A stretch of 64,000 nt of DNA from Sagittula marina (GTDB taxonomy: Bacteria; Pseudomonadota; Alphaproteobacteria; Rhodobacterales; Rhodobacteraceae). Shown in pieces: positions 9,385 through 19,330 of the stretch. How positions within the stretch are numbered: the stretch's first letter is position 1; every line of letters begins with the position of its first letter. The notes below the pieces were generated by a model, which ran no database searches, was not told where the DNA came from, and saw only the letters and a list, made by a program, of their open reading frames with translations. The position numbers were made by a program, and so were the translations under genes. The stretch is from positions 372,001 through 436,000 of the forward strand of contig NZ_JACIEJ010000001.1 in NCBI RefSeq assembly GCF_014196795.1. The letters are read 5' to 3'.

Positions 9385-9588
9385 GCGCAGGATCGCAGGC
9401 AAACCGGGTGTTGCGTCACGATGCGGACCAGAAGCGCAGGTGGTCTAGAGCCTGCGGACCATCACGCTGAGCGCAGCGAACGCCGGCTTGGAGTCCCATT
9501 TTGACCTTGATCCGACAGGCGAATACAAAGGCTGAATGAAACTGCGTTCGACTGGCTTCAGGCGGCTGACCTGTAGGAAGGAGTGTGA

Positions 9589-9999
9589 ATGGACAAGGAC
9601 CCGGTCACCGGACAATGCCTTTGTGGCGCTGTGAAATTCCGCATATCCGGAGAATTCGAAAGTTTTTTTCTGTGCCATTGCGCCCGCTGCCGCAAGGACA
9701 GCGGTTCGGCCCATTCGGCGAACCTTTTTTCGTCTACGGCTGAAATCACCTGGGTTTCAGGCGAAGAAAACACCAAGGTGTTCCAGCTATCCGGGTCTCG
9801 CCATGTGAAGAGCTTTTGCTCCAACTGCGGGTCCGCTCTCCCGGTTTCGCAGCCGGAGATCGGTTTGCTAATGGTGCCGGCAGGGGCGCTTGATAGCCCG
9901 ATCGACATGAAACCCAACGCGCACATCTGCTGTTCAAGTCGCGCGAACTGGGATAACGACCTGGGCTCCATCGAGAAGATCGACGGACTTCCTGGCTGA
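9589..9999 (+). CDS. GFA family zinc protein (glutathione-dependent formaldehyde-activating fold / CENP-V-like)
   Basis: The 136-residue protein has the GFA beta-fold with its zinc cysteines: GQCLCGAVKF at the N-terminus, FFLCHCARCRKDSGS at about 28-42, and SFCSNCGSALPV at about 80-90. True formaldehyde-activating activity is proven for few members, so the substrate is open. ATG at 9589 is preceded by GTAGGAAGGAGTG, a strong ribosome site. The neighbours give no functional hint. About 200 bases on either side hold no other gene I can support. Confidence 0.88.
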   Translation: MDKDPVTGQCLCGAVKFRISGEFESFFLCHCARCRKDSGSAHSANLFSSTAEITWVSGEENTKVFQLSGSRHVKSFCSNCGSALPVSQPEIGLLMVPAGALDSPIDMKPNAHICCSSRANWDNDLGSIEKIDGLPG

Positions 10000-10204
10000 A
10001 CGGTCGGTCCGATGGTGCATCGCTTGCCTCTTCGACTGACAAGTTCGCGGTTTGCGCTTTCGGGCGTGCAGGATCATCCGCGAAGAGGGCGACGCGATGA
10101 CCGTGGGTGCACACGTGGCCCATCGATGGCGTGGTGCTGACGGGCGCATCACGCCGTTGCTGCCTGCCAGTCAGCCATCGGCGGGACACCTGATCGTGGC
10201 TGTC

Positions 10205-11137
10205 TCAAACCTGCGCCGAACGGGTCCAGGGTTCTGCGCCTTTGACCTCGACGAAGACACGGTAGACCGCAGTAGAGGCCGTAATGAACAGCGATTGCCC
10301 GTCCGCCCCTCCGAAACACAGGTTGGCGACCGTTTCGGGTATCAGTATCTTGCCCAGCAGCGTTCCGTCCGGCGCAAAGCAATGGACACCATCCCCGGCC
10401 GAAGTCCAGAGGTTCCCGTCCACGTCGACGCGCATTCCGTCCGGCAGGCCACAATCGATCGTTGCAAAAACCCCGGCGTCCCGCAGGTCCGTGCCGGCCA
10501 CATCGAACTGACGGATGATACTGGGCACCGACGCATCGTGGCTGGAGCCGCTTTCGGCGATATAAAGGCGGGTTTCATCCGGTGAGAACGCCAGCCCGTT
10601 GGGCTGCGTGAAATCTGAAACGACGGCCTTGACCGCGCCGCTGTCGGGGTCGATGCGGAAAACGTGGTTGGCCGATTGCTCGGCCGGGGCGCGGTAGCCT
10701 TCGAAGTTGGACAGGATCCCGTAGGTCGGATCGGTGAACCAGATGGCTCCATCCGACGACACGACAACGTCGTTGGGCGAATTCAGCCGCGCATGGTCGT
10801 GGCGTTGCGCCAGAACCGTCAGGGACCCGTTCCATTCGGTGCGCACCACATCGCGTGGCCCGTGGCGGCAGCTTATCAGCCGGCCCTGACGGTCACGGGT
10901 GTTGCCGTTGGTGAATTGCGACCGGTGGCGAAAGACAGTGACGCCGTCCTCGTTGCTCCATCGCAGGATGCGTTGCGACGGAATATCCGAGAACAGCAGG
11001 CAGGCGTGATCGCCGATCCAGACGGGCCCCTCGGTCCAGGTCAGGCCGCTGGCGATCCGGTCGAGCCGGGACATCGGATGGACGAGACTCGCAAACCGGT
11101 CGTCGTGCAGTTGAAGATGTGGCGGCAGGGCAGTCAT
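10205..11137 (-). CDS. SMP-30/gluconolactonase/LRE-like beta-propeller lactonase
   Basis: The 310-residue six-bladed propeller enzyme probably opens a sugar lactone to the sugar acid. Family marks are LTWTEGPVWIGDHACLLFSDI near the N-terminus (metal-binding Glu), RLNSPNDVVVSSDGAIWFTDPTYG (Asn/Asp ligands), TQPNGLAFSPDETRLYIAES and GLPDGMRVDVDGNLWTS. The start ATG at 11137 overlaps the upstream permease stop by four bases (ATGA), so it is the last gene of the sugar ABC operon. The context suggests that the imported sugar is oxidised to a lactone and then opened here; the dehydrogenase is not in the window. Confidence 0.92.
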   Translation of the reverse strand: MTALPPHLQLHDDRFASLVHPMSRLDRIASGLTWTEGPVWIGDHACLLFSDIPSQRILRWSNEDGVTVFRHRSQFTNGNTRDRQGRLISCRHGPRDVVRTEWNGSLTVLAQRHDHARLNSPNDVVVSSDGAIWFTDPTYGILSNFEGYRAPAEQSANHVFRIDPDSGAVKAVVSDFTQPNGLAFSPDETRLYIAESGSSHDASVPSIIRQFDVAGTDLRDAGVFATIDCGLPDGMRVDVDGNLWTSAGDGVHCFAPDGTLLGKILIPETVANLCFGGADGQSLFITASTAVYRVFVEVKGAEPWTRSAQV

Positions 11138-12084
11138 GCGCGACCCCTTCTGGTGCTGGCGGCAATGACGATGCCGATGATGATGAGGCCGGTCAGCAAC
11201 ATGCGCACTCCGGCCCCCAGGCCGTAGGAATTCAGCATGGACACGACCAGGAACAGAAACAGTGACGCGCCCCATATGCCGGGGACATTGGAATTGCCAC
11301 CCGCGATGGAGGTTCCGCCGATCACGACGACGGCGATCGAACTGAGCAGGTATTCCTGCCCCATGTTCAGCGAAGCGCCGCCGGAGAAGCTGGCCAGAAG
11401 ATAGCCGGCGACGGCGGCCAGCACTGCGACACTTGTGTAGGTCACGGCGCGCACAAGCTGGGTCGGGATGCCCGCAAGGCGCGCGGCGCGCAGGTTCTGG
11501 CCGGAGCCCAGCAACCAGCGACCAAAGACGCTGCGTTCCAGCACGATCCAGACGACAACCGACAGCACAAGTGCGATCAGGGCTACATTGGGGATGCCGA
11601 TGGTGCGCCCCGTTGCGAAATCCGCCAGATCTGCGGGCGGTTTGATCCGCAAGCCGCGGTTCGACCAGATGGCGAGCGACTGGTAGATCAGCGAGGCGGC
11701 CAGCGTCGCGATGATGGGCGGCAGGCGAAGCAGGTAGATCAACGCGAAATTCGCCAGACCCGCACCGCAGCCGACGCCGATGGCAATCGCCAGACCCAGC
11801 AGTGAGGTGCCGGGATCGGATCCCATCCCCTTCAGCGCCAGCGTGGCCGCAAGGGTCATGGTGGCGGGGATCGACAGATCCACGTTGCCCGGCCCAAGCG
11901 TGATGACCATCATCTGCCCAAGGCCGACGATGGCTGCGAAGGCCCCGAAGGACAGGGCCGCGTAGGCCAGCTCTTCCGCGCCGCGCCCTTGCGTCAAGAG
12001 CATGATCAGGCCAAAGGCGGCCGCGGCGGCAATCCAGGACCAGATCCAGCTCCGGCCCAGCAAGGTTTTTACCATCGTCATCAT
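11134..12084 (-). CDS. Sugar ABC transporter permease (RbsC/BPD_transp_2 family), second of two
   Basis: The 316-residue inner-membrane protein has eight or more hydrophobic segments and the ribose-type permease marks VGLGQMMVITLGPGNVDLSI and IAVVVIGGTSIAGGNSNVPGIW. It would form the membrane channel with the other permease in this operon. The start is ambiguous. ATG at 12084 overlaps the upstream stop (ATGATG), while ATG at 12075 has AAGGA at the best spacing. The segment GPGNVDLSIPATMTLAATLALKG matches the substrate-pathway loop of the family. Its sequence differs clearly from that of the first permease, so the two probably pair as a heterodimer. Confidence 0.93.
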   Translation of the reverse strand: MMTMVKTLLGRSWIWSWIAAAAAFGLIMLLTQGRGAEELAYAALSFGAFAAIVGLGQMMVITLGPGNVDLSIPATMTLAATLALKGMGSDPGTSLLGLAIAIGVGCGAGLANFALIYLLRLPPIIATLAASLIYQSLAIWSNRGLRIKPPADLADFATGRTIGIPNVALIALVLSVVVWIVLERSVFGRWLLGSGQNLRAARLAGIPTQLVRAVTYTSVAVLAAVAGYLLASFSGGASLNMGQEYLLSSIAVVVIGGTSIAGGNSNVPGIWGASLFLFLVVSMLNSYGLGAGVRMLLTGLIIIGIVIAASTRRGRA

Positions 12085-13016
12085 CCTTGTGTGCGATCGC
12101 GTCGTGTAAAGATCAGCCGTGCCGTCAGCACCAGGATCAGGATCGCGCCCTGTGCCCCGATCTGCCAATCCGGGCTGAGCCTGAGGAACGACAGGAAGGA
12201 GGCGGCAAGCGTCAGGGTCAGGGCCCCGATGACGGCCCCGACAGCACTGACCCGTCCGCCCACGAACTCGCCTCCACCGAGGATGACGCCTGCAATCGAC
12301 AGTAGAGTATAGCGCAGCGCGATATTGGCATCCGCAGAGGTCGTCAGCCCGACCAGCGCCATACCGGCCAGGACACCGAAGACCCCGGCCAGCGCATAGG
12401 CCAGCGCCTTGAGCCGCAGCAAGGGCCAGCCGGCGCGCCCGACCGAGGCCGCGTTGCCACCGACGCCACGCAGCACGGTGCCGATGCCGGAACGGATGAC
12501 AAGGACATGGGACAGGCCCGCGATCAGCACCGCTGCGACCACCGCCATCGGAAACAGTGGCGGTTTGACCGTCATCACCGTCCGCAGCCAGGCTGGCGCA
12601 GAGCCTCCGGGGGAGGGCAGGATCGTCAGCGCAAGCCCCGCCCAGACGAAGGACATGCCCAGCGTCACGACGATGGCAGGCAATTCAAGCCAGTGGATCA
12701 GGGCGCCCAGACAGGCATAAGCCAGGATCAAGGCGGCAAGGATCGCCATCCCGAGCACCGGCTGGTCATGCAGGACCGTCGCGGTAATGCACGCCACGAG
12801 ACTGATGAAGGCGCCCAGGGACAGATCGATGTCGTTGACCATCATGATCATCATCTGCGCAAGCGTGGCCAGCGCGATGGGAATGGCCAGGTTGAACAGC
12901 AGGTTGATCCCGAAGTAGCTCATTGCGCGGGGTTGCATATAGAAGGTGGCGGCCAGCAGAACGATCAGCGACACGGCCGGCAGCAGGATGCGATGGCGGG
13001 CGAACAACCGGATCAT
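12081..13016 (-). CDS. Sugar ABC transporter permease (RbsC/BPD_transp_2 family), first of two
   Basis: The 311-residue polytopic membrane protein has the family loop [20 protein letters not shown] and the late segment [20 protein letters not shown]. Start ATG at 13016 overlaps the TGA of the ATPase gene (ATGA), and its own stop overlaps the next permease, so the genes are tightly coupled. Most ribose-type systems use one permease gene as a homodimer. Two different permeases side by side, as here, are seen in AI-2 (lsrC/lsrD), rhamnose and some sugar-alcohol importers, which hints at a less usual substrate. Confidence 0.93.
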   Translation of the reverse strand: MIRLFARHRILLPAVSLIVLLAATFYMQPRAMSYFGINLLFNLAIPIALATLAQMMIMMVNDIDLSLGAFISLVACITATVLHDQPVLGMAILAALILAYACLGALIHWLELPAIVVTLGMSFVWAGLALTILPSPGGSAPAWLRTVMTVKPPLFPMAVVAAVLIAGLSHVLVIRSGIGTVLRGVGGNAASVGRAGWPLLRLKALAYALAGVFGVLAGMALVGLTTSADANIALRYTLLSIAGVILGGGEFVGGRVSAVGAVIGALTLTLAASFLSFLRLSPDWQIGAQGAILILVLTARLIFTRRDRTQG

Positions 13017-14452
13017 GCGGCGGCCTCCTGCATCTGGAAAGAGGCTTCGAGGATGCGGTCTTCGGTGATGTCCGCGCCATCCAGCCGGGCCGAGATCTGT
13101 CCGTCGCGATAGACAAAGACGCGGTCGCACTGGCAGACTTCTTCGGTCTCGGTCGAATACCACAGGAATGTTCGCCCACGGGCGGCTTCGGACTGGATCA
13201 TGGCGTAGACGTCCTGTTTGGTCCCGATGTCGACGCCCCGCATCGGGTCGTCCATGATGACGATCGGCGCATCCGACGCCAGCGCCCGCGCGAACAGGAC
13301 CTTTTGCTGATTGCCGCCGGAAAGCGACAGGATCAGGTTGCGGACATCGTCGGTGCGGATGCCGATCCGGGTTTTCCACGCGGCGGCGACGCGCGCTTCT
13401 GCCGCGCGGTCCACAAGGCCGTGCCGCGCGGTTTGCGACAGTATGGAGACCGTCGCATTGCGCAGGATCGACCAGAGCGGCAGAATGCCGTCACGGCCCC
13501 TGTCCCCGGCGACAAAGACAACCTTTGGCACCTTGTCGCCCCACCAGGCAGAGGTCCGGTCAAGGTAAAGTTGCGCCAGCGCCTCGGCCTGGCCGTGCCC
13601 CGCAAGGCCCGCAAGCCCCACGACTTCGCCCTTTCTTGCCACCAGCCCGTCACCCGTGTGCAGGACCTCTTCGCCCGGGGCCCTGCGTTGCGCGACGGCG
13701 TCCGTGGTTTCTGCCGCGACGTGGCCCATCTGGTCGACCAGGGTCGCACGCGTGAATTCGGCGGTGGGCCGAGAGGCGACGATCCTGCCGTCCTTCATCA
13801 CCACGATGGTGGATGCGACCTGAAAGATCTCTCCGATCATGTGAGAAATGAAGACGACCGCGCCGCCCTTGGCGCAAAAGGTGCGTATATGCGTCAGAAG
13901 CTGCTGCGCGATGCCGGCGTCCAACGACGACGTCGGCTCGTCAAGGATGACAAGCCGCGCATCCCGTCCGCGCGGCGCAAAGCCGATGGCGATTTCCACC
14001 ATCTGCCGCTCTGCGATCGTCAGGCGGTCAACGGTCGTATCGGCGTCGATGCCATGACCGGGAAAGATGCTGTCCAGGCTGGCTGCGATTTCGGTGTGCG
14101 CGCGTTTGCGCCATCCCACGCCGCGAAGATTGTCGTGAGAGATACGCAGGTTCTCGGCGACGGTGAGGTTCGGACATAGCGACAGCTCCTGAAAGACCGA
14201 CCGCACGCCTGCTTCCAGCGCCCGCGTCGCGCCGGAGGCAGGGAAGGAAACCTCTCCCGCCGAGGGAACCAGCCCACCGTTGATCAGGTTGACCAGCGTG
14301 GATTTGCCGGCACCGTTGTGGCCCACAAGTCCGACACATTCGCCCGGACCGATGGAAAGGCTGACACCTGAAAGCGCCCTGACCGGGCCGAAGTGCTTTT
14401 CGACGTTGGTCAGGGTGACAATCGACGCGCTGGGCGAAGTCAAAAGCGTCAT
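13013..14452 (-). CDS. Sugar ABC transporter ATP-binding protein with two fused cassettes (RbsA/MglA type)
   Basis: The 479-residue protein energises sugar import. The first cassette has Walker [10 protein letters not shown] (residues 44-52), a Q-loop ([16 protein letters not shown]), an atypical signature [12 protein letters not shown], Walker [13 protein letters not shown] and the switch His in VVFISHM. The second cassette has a degenerate Walker A ([14 protein letters not shown]), a normal signature [15 protein letters not shown] and Walker [15 protein letters not shown], ending WYSTETEEV. This asymmetry is normal for RbsA-type proteins. The linker and second half are shorter than in E. 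coli RbsA (501 residues). It lies five bases after the binding-protein gene. Confidence 0.95.
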   Translation of the reverse strand: MTLLTSPSASIVTLTNVEKHFGPVRALSGVSLSIGPGECVGLVGHNGAGKSTLVNLINGGLVPSAGEVSFPASGATRALEAGVRSVFQELSLCPNLTVAENLRISHDNLRGVGWRKRAHTEIAASLDSIFPGHGIDADTTVDRLTIAERQMVEIAIGFAPRGRDARLVILDEPTSSLDAGIAQQLLTHIRTFCAKGGAVVFISHMIGEIFQVASTIVVMKDGRIVASRPTAEFTRATLVDQMGHVAAETTDAVAQRRAPGEEVLHTGDGLVARKGEVVGLAGLAGHGQAEALAQLYLDRTSAWWGDKVPKVVFVAGDRGRDGILPLWSILRNATVSILSQTARHGLVDRAAEARVAAAWKTRIGIRTDDVRNLILSLSGGNQQKVLFARALASDAPIVIMDDPMRGVDIGTKQDVYAMIQSEAARGRTFLWYSTETEEVCQCDRVFVYRDGQISARLDGADITEDRILEASFQMQEAAA

Positions 14453-14457
14453 CGGGG

Positions 14458-15462
14458 TTATTCGGCCGCTTCGATGACGGCCTGCGCGTCGGCCTGTTCG
14501 TAGGTGGTGCTGGCAACAGAGCCTTCGGGGGTTTCAGCCAGCACGTCGTCCAGCGTATCCTGCGTGACGGTCAGGAACGGCACGTTCAGATCCTTGGGAA
14601 CCTCTGCCCCGTCAAGGATCTGTTGCGCGACCCAGAAGGCCAGCGATGCGACACCCGGAGCAATCGACAGGGACATCGTCTCGTAGCCGTTGGCATCCCG
14701 CTGTTCCGCCCACCAGAGCATCTCGTCCTGCCGGTTGCCCAGCACGATCAGGGGTGTGTCGCGCCCGGCCGCGTCAAAAGCCCTTGCCGTGCCATACCCA
14801 TCACCGCCCTGCGTCACGACGCCGACAACTTCGGGCAGTGACGGCAGGATGCCCGCCACGGCCTTTTGGGCCACGTCCTGGGCCCAGTCGCCGTGCACCG
14901 ATCCGCTGATCGTGAACTGCGGATTTTCCTCGATCCCCTGTTGGATGCCGGCGGAGATTTCTTCATCGACGAAGACCCCGGCCAGCCCGCGAATTTCCAG
15001 CAGGTTGCCCCCCTCGGGAATGCGCTGCGCGAGGTATTCGACCTGAAGGCGGCCCATTTCATTGAAGTCCACGGCAATCCGCCAGGCACAGGGTTCGGTC
15101 ACGATGCCGTCGAAGGAAACGACGGTCAGCCCGGCATCGCAGGCCTCCTTGATTGCGCCGTTCAGCGCCGTCGGAGAGGCCGCGTTGACCACGATGGCAT
15201 CATAGCCCTGCAGGATCATGTTCTGGATCTGGGCGGCCTGCTCGGTCGCCTGGTTCTCGGACGTGGTAAAGGCATCGGCGGCAGCCACGATCCCGTTGTC
15301 CACGGCCGCGGACCCGGCGTCTTCCCAGGCTTCCAGCATGGCCTGTCGCCACGAATTTCCGGCGTAATTGTTGGACAGAGCGATGCGTTTGCCGGACGTA
15401 TCCGCCTGGGCACCGGTTGCAGCCATGGCAATGGCTGCCGCGCTAAGCAGCAAGGTCTTCAT
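14458..15462 (-). CDS. Sugar ABC transporter periplasmic substrate-binding protein (Peripla_BP_4)
   Basis: The 334-residue protein carries a signal peptide ([20 protein letters not shown], cleavage before DTSGK). The mature part is a type I two-lobed binding fold, with [15 protein letters not shown] at the N-lobe, [18 protein letters not shown] (the family SP.AL motif), and [13 protein letters not shown]. The ligand cannot be told from sequence. Start ATG at 15462 has GGGAGGAA nine bases upstream. It is the first gene of the five-gene operon and is divergent from the histidine kinase gene, across 223 bases that contain a perfect inverted repeat. Confidence 0.94.
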   Translation of the reverse strand: MKTLLLSAAAIAMAATGAQADTSGKRIALSNNYAGNSWRQAMLEAWEDAGSAAVDNGIVAAADAFTTSENQATEQAAQIQNMILQGYDAIVVNAASPTALNGAIKEACDAGLTVVSFDGIVTEPCAWRIAVDFNEMGRLQVEYLAQRIPEGGNLLEIRGLAGVFVDEEISAGIQQGIEENPQFTISGSVHGDWAQDVAQKAVAGILPSLPEVVGVVTQGGDGYGTARAFDAAGRDTPLIVLGNRQDEMLWWAEQRDANGYETMSLSIAPGVASLAFWVAQQILDGAEVPKDLNVPFLTVTQDTLDDVLAETPEGSVASTTYEQADAQAVIEAAE

Positions 15463-15583
15463 TGGACGGTTTCCTCCCTTGGGCGCGCCATTCAAGGACA
15501 GGCGCTGGTTTCGGGGCCGCCCTCCCAGCGACGCTCCGAGGCAGATGTTCTGCGGCGACGCTTGACCTGTAAAGTAAGGCTCG

Positions 15584-15598
15584 CGCACAAATTGTGCG
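15584..15598. promoter_or_regulatory. Perfect inverted repeat, candidate operator for the sugar operon and two-component genes
   Basis: CGCACAA at 15584-15590 and TTGTGCG at 15592-15598 form a 7-base perfect dyad with a single central base. It lies about 120 bases before the binding-protein start and about 90 bases before the kinase start. The adjacent LuxR-type response regulator is the natural candidate to bind it, by inference only. Confidence 0.5.
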
Positions 15599-15685
15599 GG
15601 AACCCGCATCGCAATGAGGCACACACCGGCTATCATCGATCGCAGGAAACATGGGCTGGCCCATGCGGGAGAGGCAGACACCACC

Positions 15686-16915
15686 ATGAAAGATGACGTC
15701 GCCAAGGCTGTTGCAGCCCTGCATACCCGCGATATCCTGTTGCGGATTTCGGCGCATCTGGCGCGGGAAACCGAAATTCAGGCGGCGCTGACGACCGTCG
15801 CGGATGTGGTCGCGGAAGTCCTGCCGCACACGCATTTCGACATCTGTCTGTCCGACGGCCCCGATTGGCTGGTCTCCTACGAGGTGGGCATCAAGACCCG
15901 CTGGTCCCGCCGCCGAACCCGGCTGGGCAACTCACCGCTGCGGGCGCTGTTCTCTGGCGAGCTGGACCACATGATCTGCAGCAATGCGATGGAGGATCCC
16001 CGCCAGACCTTCAGCGGGGCCACGAGCGAGCCGATCTTCAACCATGCCCTGCGGTCGCGGGTGCACGTGGGGATGAAGGTCATGGGGCAGCTGATCGGCA
16101 CGCTGAATATCTCGCATAGCCAGGTGGGCCTGTTCGACGAGACATCCGTGGAGATCGCGCAGCACCTGGCGGACGTTCTGGCACCGTATTTTCATGCGCT
16201 GCGTCTGATTGAAAGGGCGCAGCGCGACGCCCGTGAACGGTCAATGGTGAAGTCCCGCGAAGAGGGCCTGCGCCAGGGGGCGTCGCGCCTGACACAGGCG
16301 CTGGAGCAGGAGCGGCAGCGGATCGGCATGGATCTGCACGATCAGACCCTCGCAGATCTGACGCGGATCCTGCGTCAGGTCGGCGAGCAGGCGCAGCCGC
16401 TGGACCGCGCCGCGCTGAACGACGGTCTGTCCGCCTGCATCCGCGACCTTCGCCGCATCATAGATGAGGCCGTCCCGTCACAGCTGGTGCTTTTCGGGTT
16501 CGCACATGCGGTGGAAGAGCATGCGATCAAGGCCATCGGGGCCGATGCCTGTGCCGTTACGGTGGACGACCGGACGGGGGGCGCCATCGACCGTCTGGAT
16601 CCCACCGTGCGCACCGCCCTGTACCGCATCACGCAGGAGGCCGTGAACAACGCGGCCCGCCACGCCAATGCCAGCCTTGTCGCCATCGAGATGGATCATG
16701 CGCCGTCCGGGCCCCTCTGCATCAGCGTGCGCGACAACGGCATCGGCATGGCCCACGGCGGTGGGGCCCGCAGGTCGGGCCTGCTGCACATGGAAACGCG
16801 GGCAAGGTTGATCCTTGCGGAACTGGACATAAGGGAGGATGCAGGCACATGCGTGACGCTTACGCTGACACAGGATCGCGGCGCGACCACAACCGGGATC
16901 GGCCCGCTGGTATGA
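15686..16915 (+). CDS. Cytoplasmic sensor histidine kinase with GAF-like domain (HisKA_3/NarX-like core)
   Basis: The 409-residue protein has no transmembrane segment. Residues about 30-180 resemble a GAF sensor domain (DVVAEVLPHTHFDICLSDG, then HVGMKVMGQLIGTLNISH). The phospho-acceptor is probably His218 in RIGMDLHDQTLADLTRIL, as in HisKA_3 kinases. The ATPase part has the N-box RITQEAVNNAARHANA and G1 SVRDNGIGMAHGGGARRSGLLHM. The start at 15686 is chosen because the GAF-containing protein begins there; GGGAGAGG lies upstream at a rather long distance. Its stop overlaps the regulator start (ATGA). Together they form a two-component pair divergent from the sugar ABC operon. Confidence 0.9.
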   Translation: MKDDVAKAVAALHTRDILLRISAHLARETEIQAALTTVADVVAEVLPHTHFDICLSDGPDWLVSYEVGIKTRWSRRRTRLGNSPLRALFSGELDHMICSNAMEDPRQTFSGATSEPIFNHALRSRVHVGMKVMGQLIGTLNISHSQVGLFDETSVEIAQHLADVLAPYFHALRLIERAQRDARERSMVKSREEGLRQGASRLTQALEQERQRIGMDLHDQTLADLTRILRQVGEQAQPLDRAALNDGLSACIRDLRRIIDEAVPSQLVLFGFAHAVEEHAIKAIGADACAVTVDDRTGGAIDRLDPTVRTALYRITQEAVNNAARHANASLVAIEMDHAPSGPLCISVRDNGIGMAHGGGARRSGLLHMETRARLILAELDIREDAGTCVTLTLTQDRGATTTGIGPLV

Positions 16916-17625
16916 AGCTTCTCGTTGTGGAGGATGACCCGCTTCACGCGCAATTCATGCTGGATTCCGTGTCCGCCGCGCTGCCCGAGGTCACCGAAAT
17001 GACCCACGTCGACACGGGCCATCAAGGCGTGAGCGAGGCGTGCCAGGGACAATACCCAGCGGTCGTTCTGGATTTGCAGATACCCGGGCAGAACGGCGTC
17101 GAGGTGGCCCGGAATATCTGGGCAAGGCAACCTGCCACCCGTATCCTCTTTTGGACCAACTACGCGGACGAGGCCTACCTGCGCGGCATCCTGCGGATCG
17201 TCCCGGCGCAAAGCGCCTATGGCTACATCCTGAAGACGGCATCGACCAGCCGCCTGCATCTGGCCCTGCGCGCGGTGATGATCGAGGGGCAGATCATGGT
17301 CGACCCCGGCGTGCATCGGTTTCAGGTGCGGGCCAGCGCCACGCGCGATGGGCTGACGGATTCCGAGCACAACGTCCTGATCGATCTGGCCATCGGCATG
17401 ACGGACAAGGGCATCGCCCAAAGGCGCGCCATGTCGGTGCGGTCGGTTCAGAACCGTCTGCTGTCCATCTACCAGAAGCTCGAAGTCGAAGAGGACGACC
17501 AGGGCCTGGTCAACAAACGTGCGCGTGCCGTGTATCGGGCGCTTGTGACCCGCACCATCAACGTGGAAACGATGATCGCTGCCGCACGCGCCCTGGAGCT
17601 TTGGCTGGAACAGCGTGACCAATAG
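16912..17625 (+). CDS. Response regulator, receiver plus LuxR-like HTH
   Basis: The 237-residue protein has an N-terminal receiver domain with acidic pocket (VVEDDP), phospho-acceptor Asp54 in AVVLDLQIPGQNG and the conserved Lys108 (YILKTAST). The output part resembles a NarL/LuxR helix-turn-helix: DGLTDSEHNVLIDLAIGMTDKGIAQRRAMSVRSVQNRLL. The match is divergent from the typical LTPRE start. About 40 extra residues follow the HTH, which is unusual for NarL-like regulators. It is coupled to the kinase gene by a four-base overlap. The likely target is the adjacent transport operon, from position alone. Confidence 0.9.
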   Translation: MKLLVVEDDPLHAQFMLDSVSAALPEVTEMTHVDTGHQGVSEACQGQYPAVVLDLQIPGQNGVEVARNIWARQPATRILFWTNYADEAYLRGILRIVPAQSAYGYILKTASTSRLHLALRAVMIEGQIMVDPGVHRFQVRASATRDGLTDSEHNVLIDLAIGMTDKGIAQRRAMSVRSVQNRLLSIYQKLEVEEDDQGLVNKRARAVYRALVTRTINVETMIAAARALELWLEQRDQ

Positions 17626-18284
17626 ACCGGTCCTGAGACGAGGACAGCGGGGCTGACCCGAATTGCGAGGGATCAGCAAAGCCGGCTGTGTCAGGAGCAG
17701 GCATGGCGTGTCATCCGGTCCGTAAAGGTCGCAACGAGAAACATGCCTTCCGAAAGGCCGGCAGTCCGAAATCGTCTTGGATCGCGACCGCAGCGCTCGG
17801 TACGCTGGCACCCGAACGCCTGACAGACCGGTCTGGCCGTTCCGGACGATCGGTGCCGCCTTGTTTCACGATGCCATTGGCCGAGGGTTTGCCCTGCGGC
17901 AGGTGTGATCCGCGGCCCGAATGACGCCAAAGCCACCTTGATGTGTCCTCAATTCGAGGGCGCGTTCTGGGCGCCGATCAACCAATCTGGGCGACAAATG
18001 CGGGGTTGGTCGGGGAAGCTCTCCGATTCGAGTGACCTCCCCTTTTCTCAGGCCACGAAGCGCAAATTGGCGCAATACCGCAGCATGTTTTGCGTAAGTC
18101 CGCATGAAAAGAGAGATTACTCCCCAATTCGGCAAGTCGGGGCACGTGAAAACATTCTCAAGGACACATACGGAATGTTGATATTGAATCGGGTCTATGC
18201 CTTATTTGTCCTACCAAAAGGGCTGGAAAGCCCACCCGGCGCTCTGGAGGAGGGGAGCCGGGATTGGATCAAAGGGAGGAAGAC
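17626..18284. other. Intergenic region before the TRAP operon
   Basis: About 660 bases without a gene I can support. Frames of 60-140 codons exist on both strands but show neither conserved motifs nor good ribosome sites. The last 100 bases should contain the TRAP promoter and carry the short dyad at 18205-18218. Confidence 0.4.
18205..18218. promoter_or_regulatory. Candidate FadR/GntR-type operator upstream of the TRAP operon
   Basis: TTTGTCCTACCAAA is an imperfect dyad resembling the TGGTnnnACCA-like sites bound by FCD-domain GntR regulators. It lies about 67 bases before dctP, and the last gene of the operon encodes such a regulator. The assignment is by analogy. Confidence 0.33.
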
Positions 18285-19310
18285 ATGCATTTCATCAAGA
18301 GGCTTTCCGGGCTGGCCGCCGTTACGATTTCGGCGCTGAGCCTTGCCAGTGCCGCGGCGGCGGCGGACTACGACTGGACGTTCCAAACCTCGGAAACCGC
18401 CGGCGAACCGGGGTTCGAGAACAAGCAGAAATGGGCTGACGAGGTCGGCCTCCTGTCCGGTGGCCGCATCGAGATCGAGATCCTGCCGATCGGCGCGGTT
18501 GTGCCGCATACGGACACGCTCGAGGCGGTTGGCGCGGGCATCCTGCAGGGCCACCTGACCGACCCCAGCTATTTCTCGGGCAAGGACCCGGCCTTTGCCA
18601 TGATGGGCAACCTCGTCGGAGCATGGAGCGATCCGTTCGAATTTCTGGGCTTCATGGAAAGCGGCGGCGGCAACGAGCTTTATGCCGAGCTGGTCGCGCC
18701 CTACGGCGTCCAGTTCATCGGAGCCGCGGCGACGGAGCCCGAAGCCTTCGTTTCGCGGGTGCCGATCCGCACGGTCGAAGATCTGAAGGGCGTCAAGCTG
18801 CGCGCGCCCGAAGGCATGGTCTACGAGATCTTCTCGAAAGCCGGCGCCGCGCCGGTGTCGCTGCCCGGGTCCGAGATCTTCTCGGCGCTCGACAAGGGCG
18901 TGGTGGATGCTGCGGACAACACCGTCTTTGCGACCAACCAGTCGCTTGGCATGAACGACATCGCACACTATCCGCTCTACCCCGGTTTCCACTCGCTGCC
19001 GATGATCGACATTTCGATCAACAAGGGTGTCTGGGACAGCCTGCCCGAGGATCTGCAAGAAATTCTGACGGTCTCGGTCAAGCAGTTCAGCTTCAACCAC
19101 ATCTATTCGGTGCGTCAGCTTGATGCCGCCGCGGTAGAGAAGGCCAAGGAAAACCCCGAGATCGAGATCATCAACTGGTCGGGTGACGAGCGCGCCAAAT
19201 TCCGTCGCATCGCGCAACAGGAATGGCAGAACTGGGCGCCCAAGACCGAGATGACGCAACGCTACTACGACGCTGTGACCGCCTACCTTGAGGGGCGCAA
19301 CCTGCTCTGA
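18285..19310 (+). CDS. TRAP transporter substrate-binding protein (DctP family)
   Basis: The 341-residue periplasmic protein has a signal peptide (MHFIKRLSGLAAVTISALSL..., cleaved near SAAAAADYDW). DctP fold marks are the conserved Arg region VPIRTVEDLKGVKLRAPEGMV and ALDKGVVDAADNTVFATNQSLG. TRAP systems move carboxylates and related acids with a sodium gradient; which acid is bound here is not visible. Start ATG at 18285 has AGGGAGGA five bases upstream. It is the first gene of a four-gene unit: binding protein, small permease, large permease and GntR regulator. Confidence 0.93.
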   Translation: MHFIKRLSGLAAVTISALSLASAAAAADYDWTFQTSETAGEPGFENKQKWADEVGLLSGGRIEIEILPIGAVVPHTDTLEAVGAGILQGHLTDPSYFSGKDPAFAMMGNLVGAWSDPFEFLGFMESGGGNELYAELVAPYGVQFIGAAATEPEAFVSRVPIRTVEDLKGVKLRAPEGMVYEIFSKAGAAPVSLPGSEIFSALDKGVVDAADNTVFATNQSLGMNDIAHYPLYPGFHSLPMIDISINKGVWDSLPEDLQEILTVSVKQFSFNHIYSVRQLDAAAVEKAKENPEIEIINWSGDERAKFRRIAQQEWQNWAPKTEMTQRYYDAVTAYLEGRNLL

Positions 19311-19330
19311 TCATTGTGAAAAAACGACCT

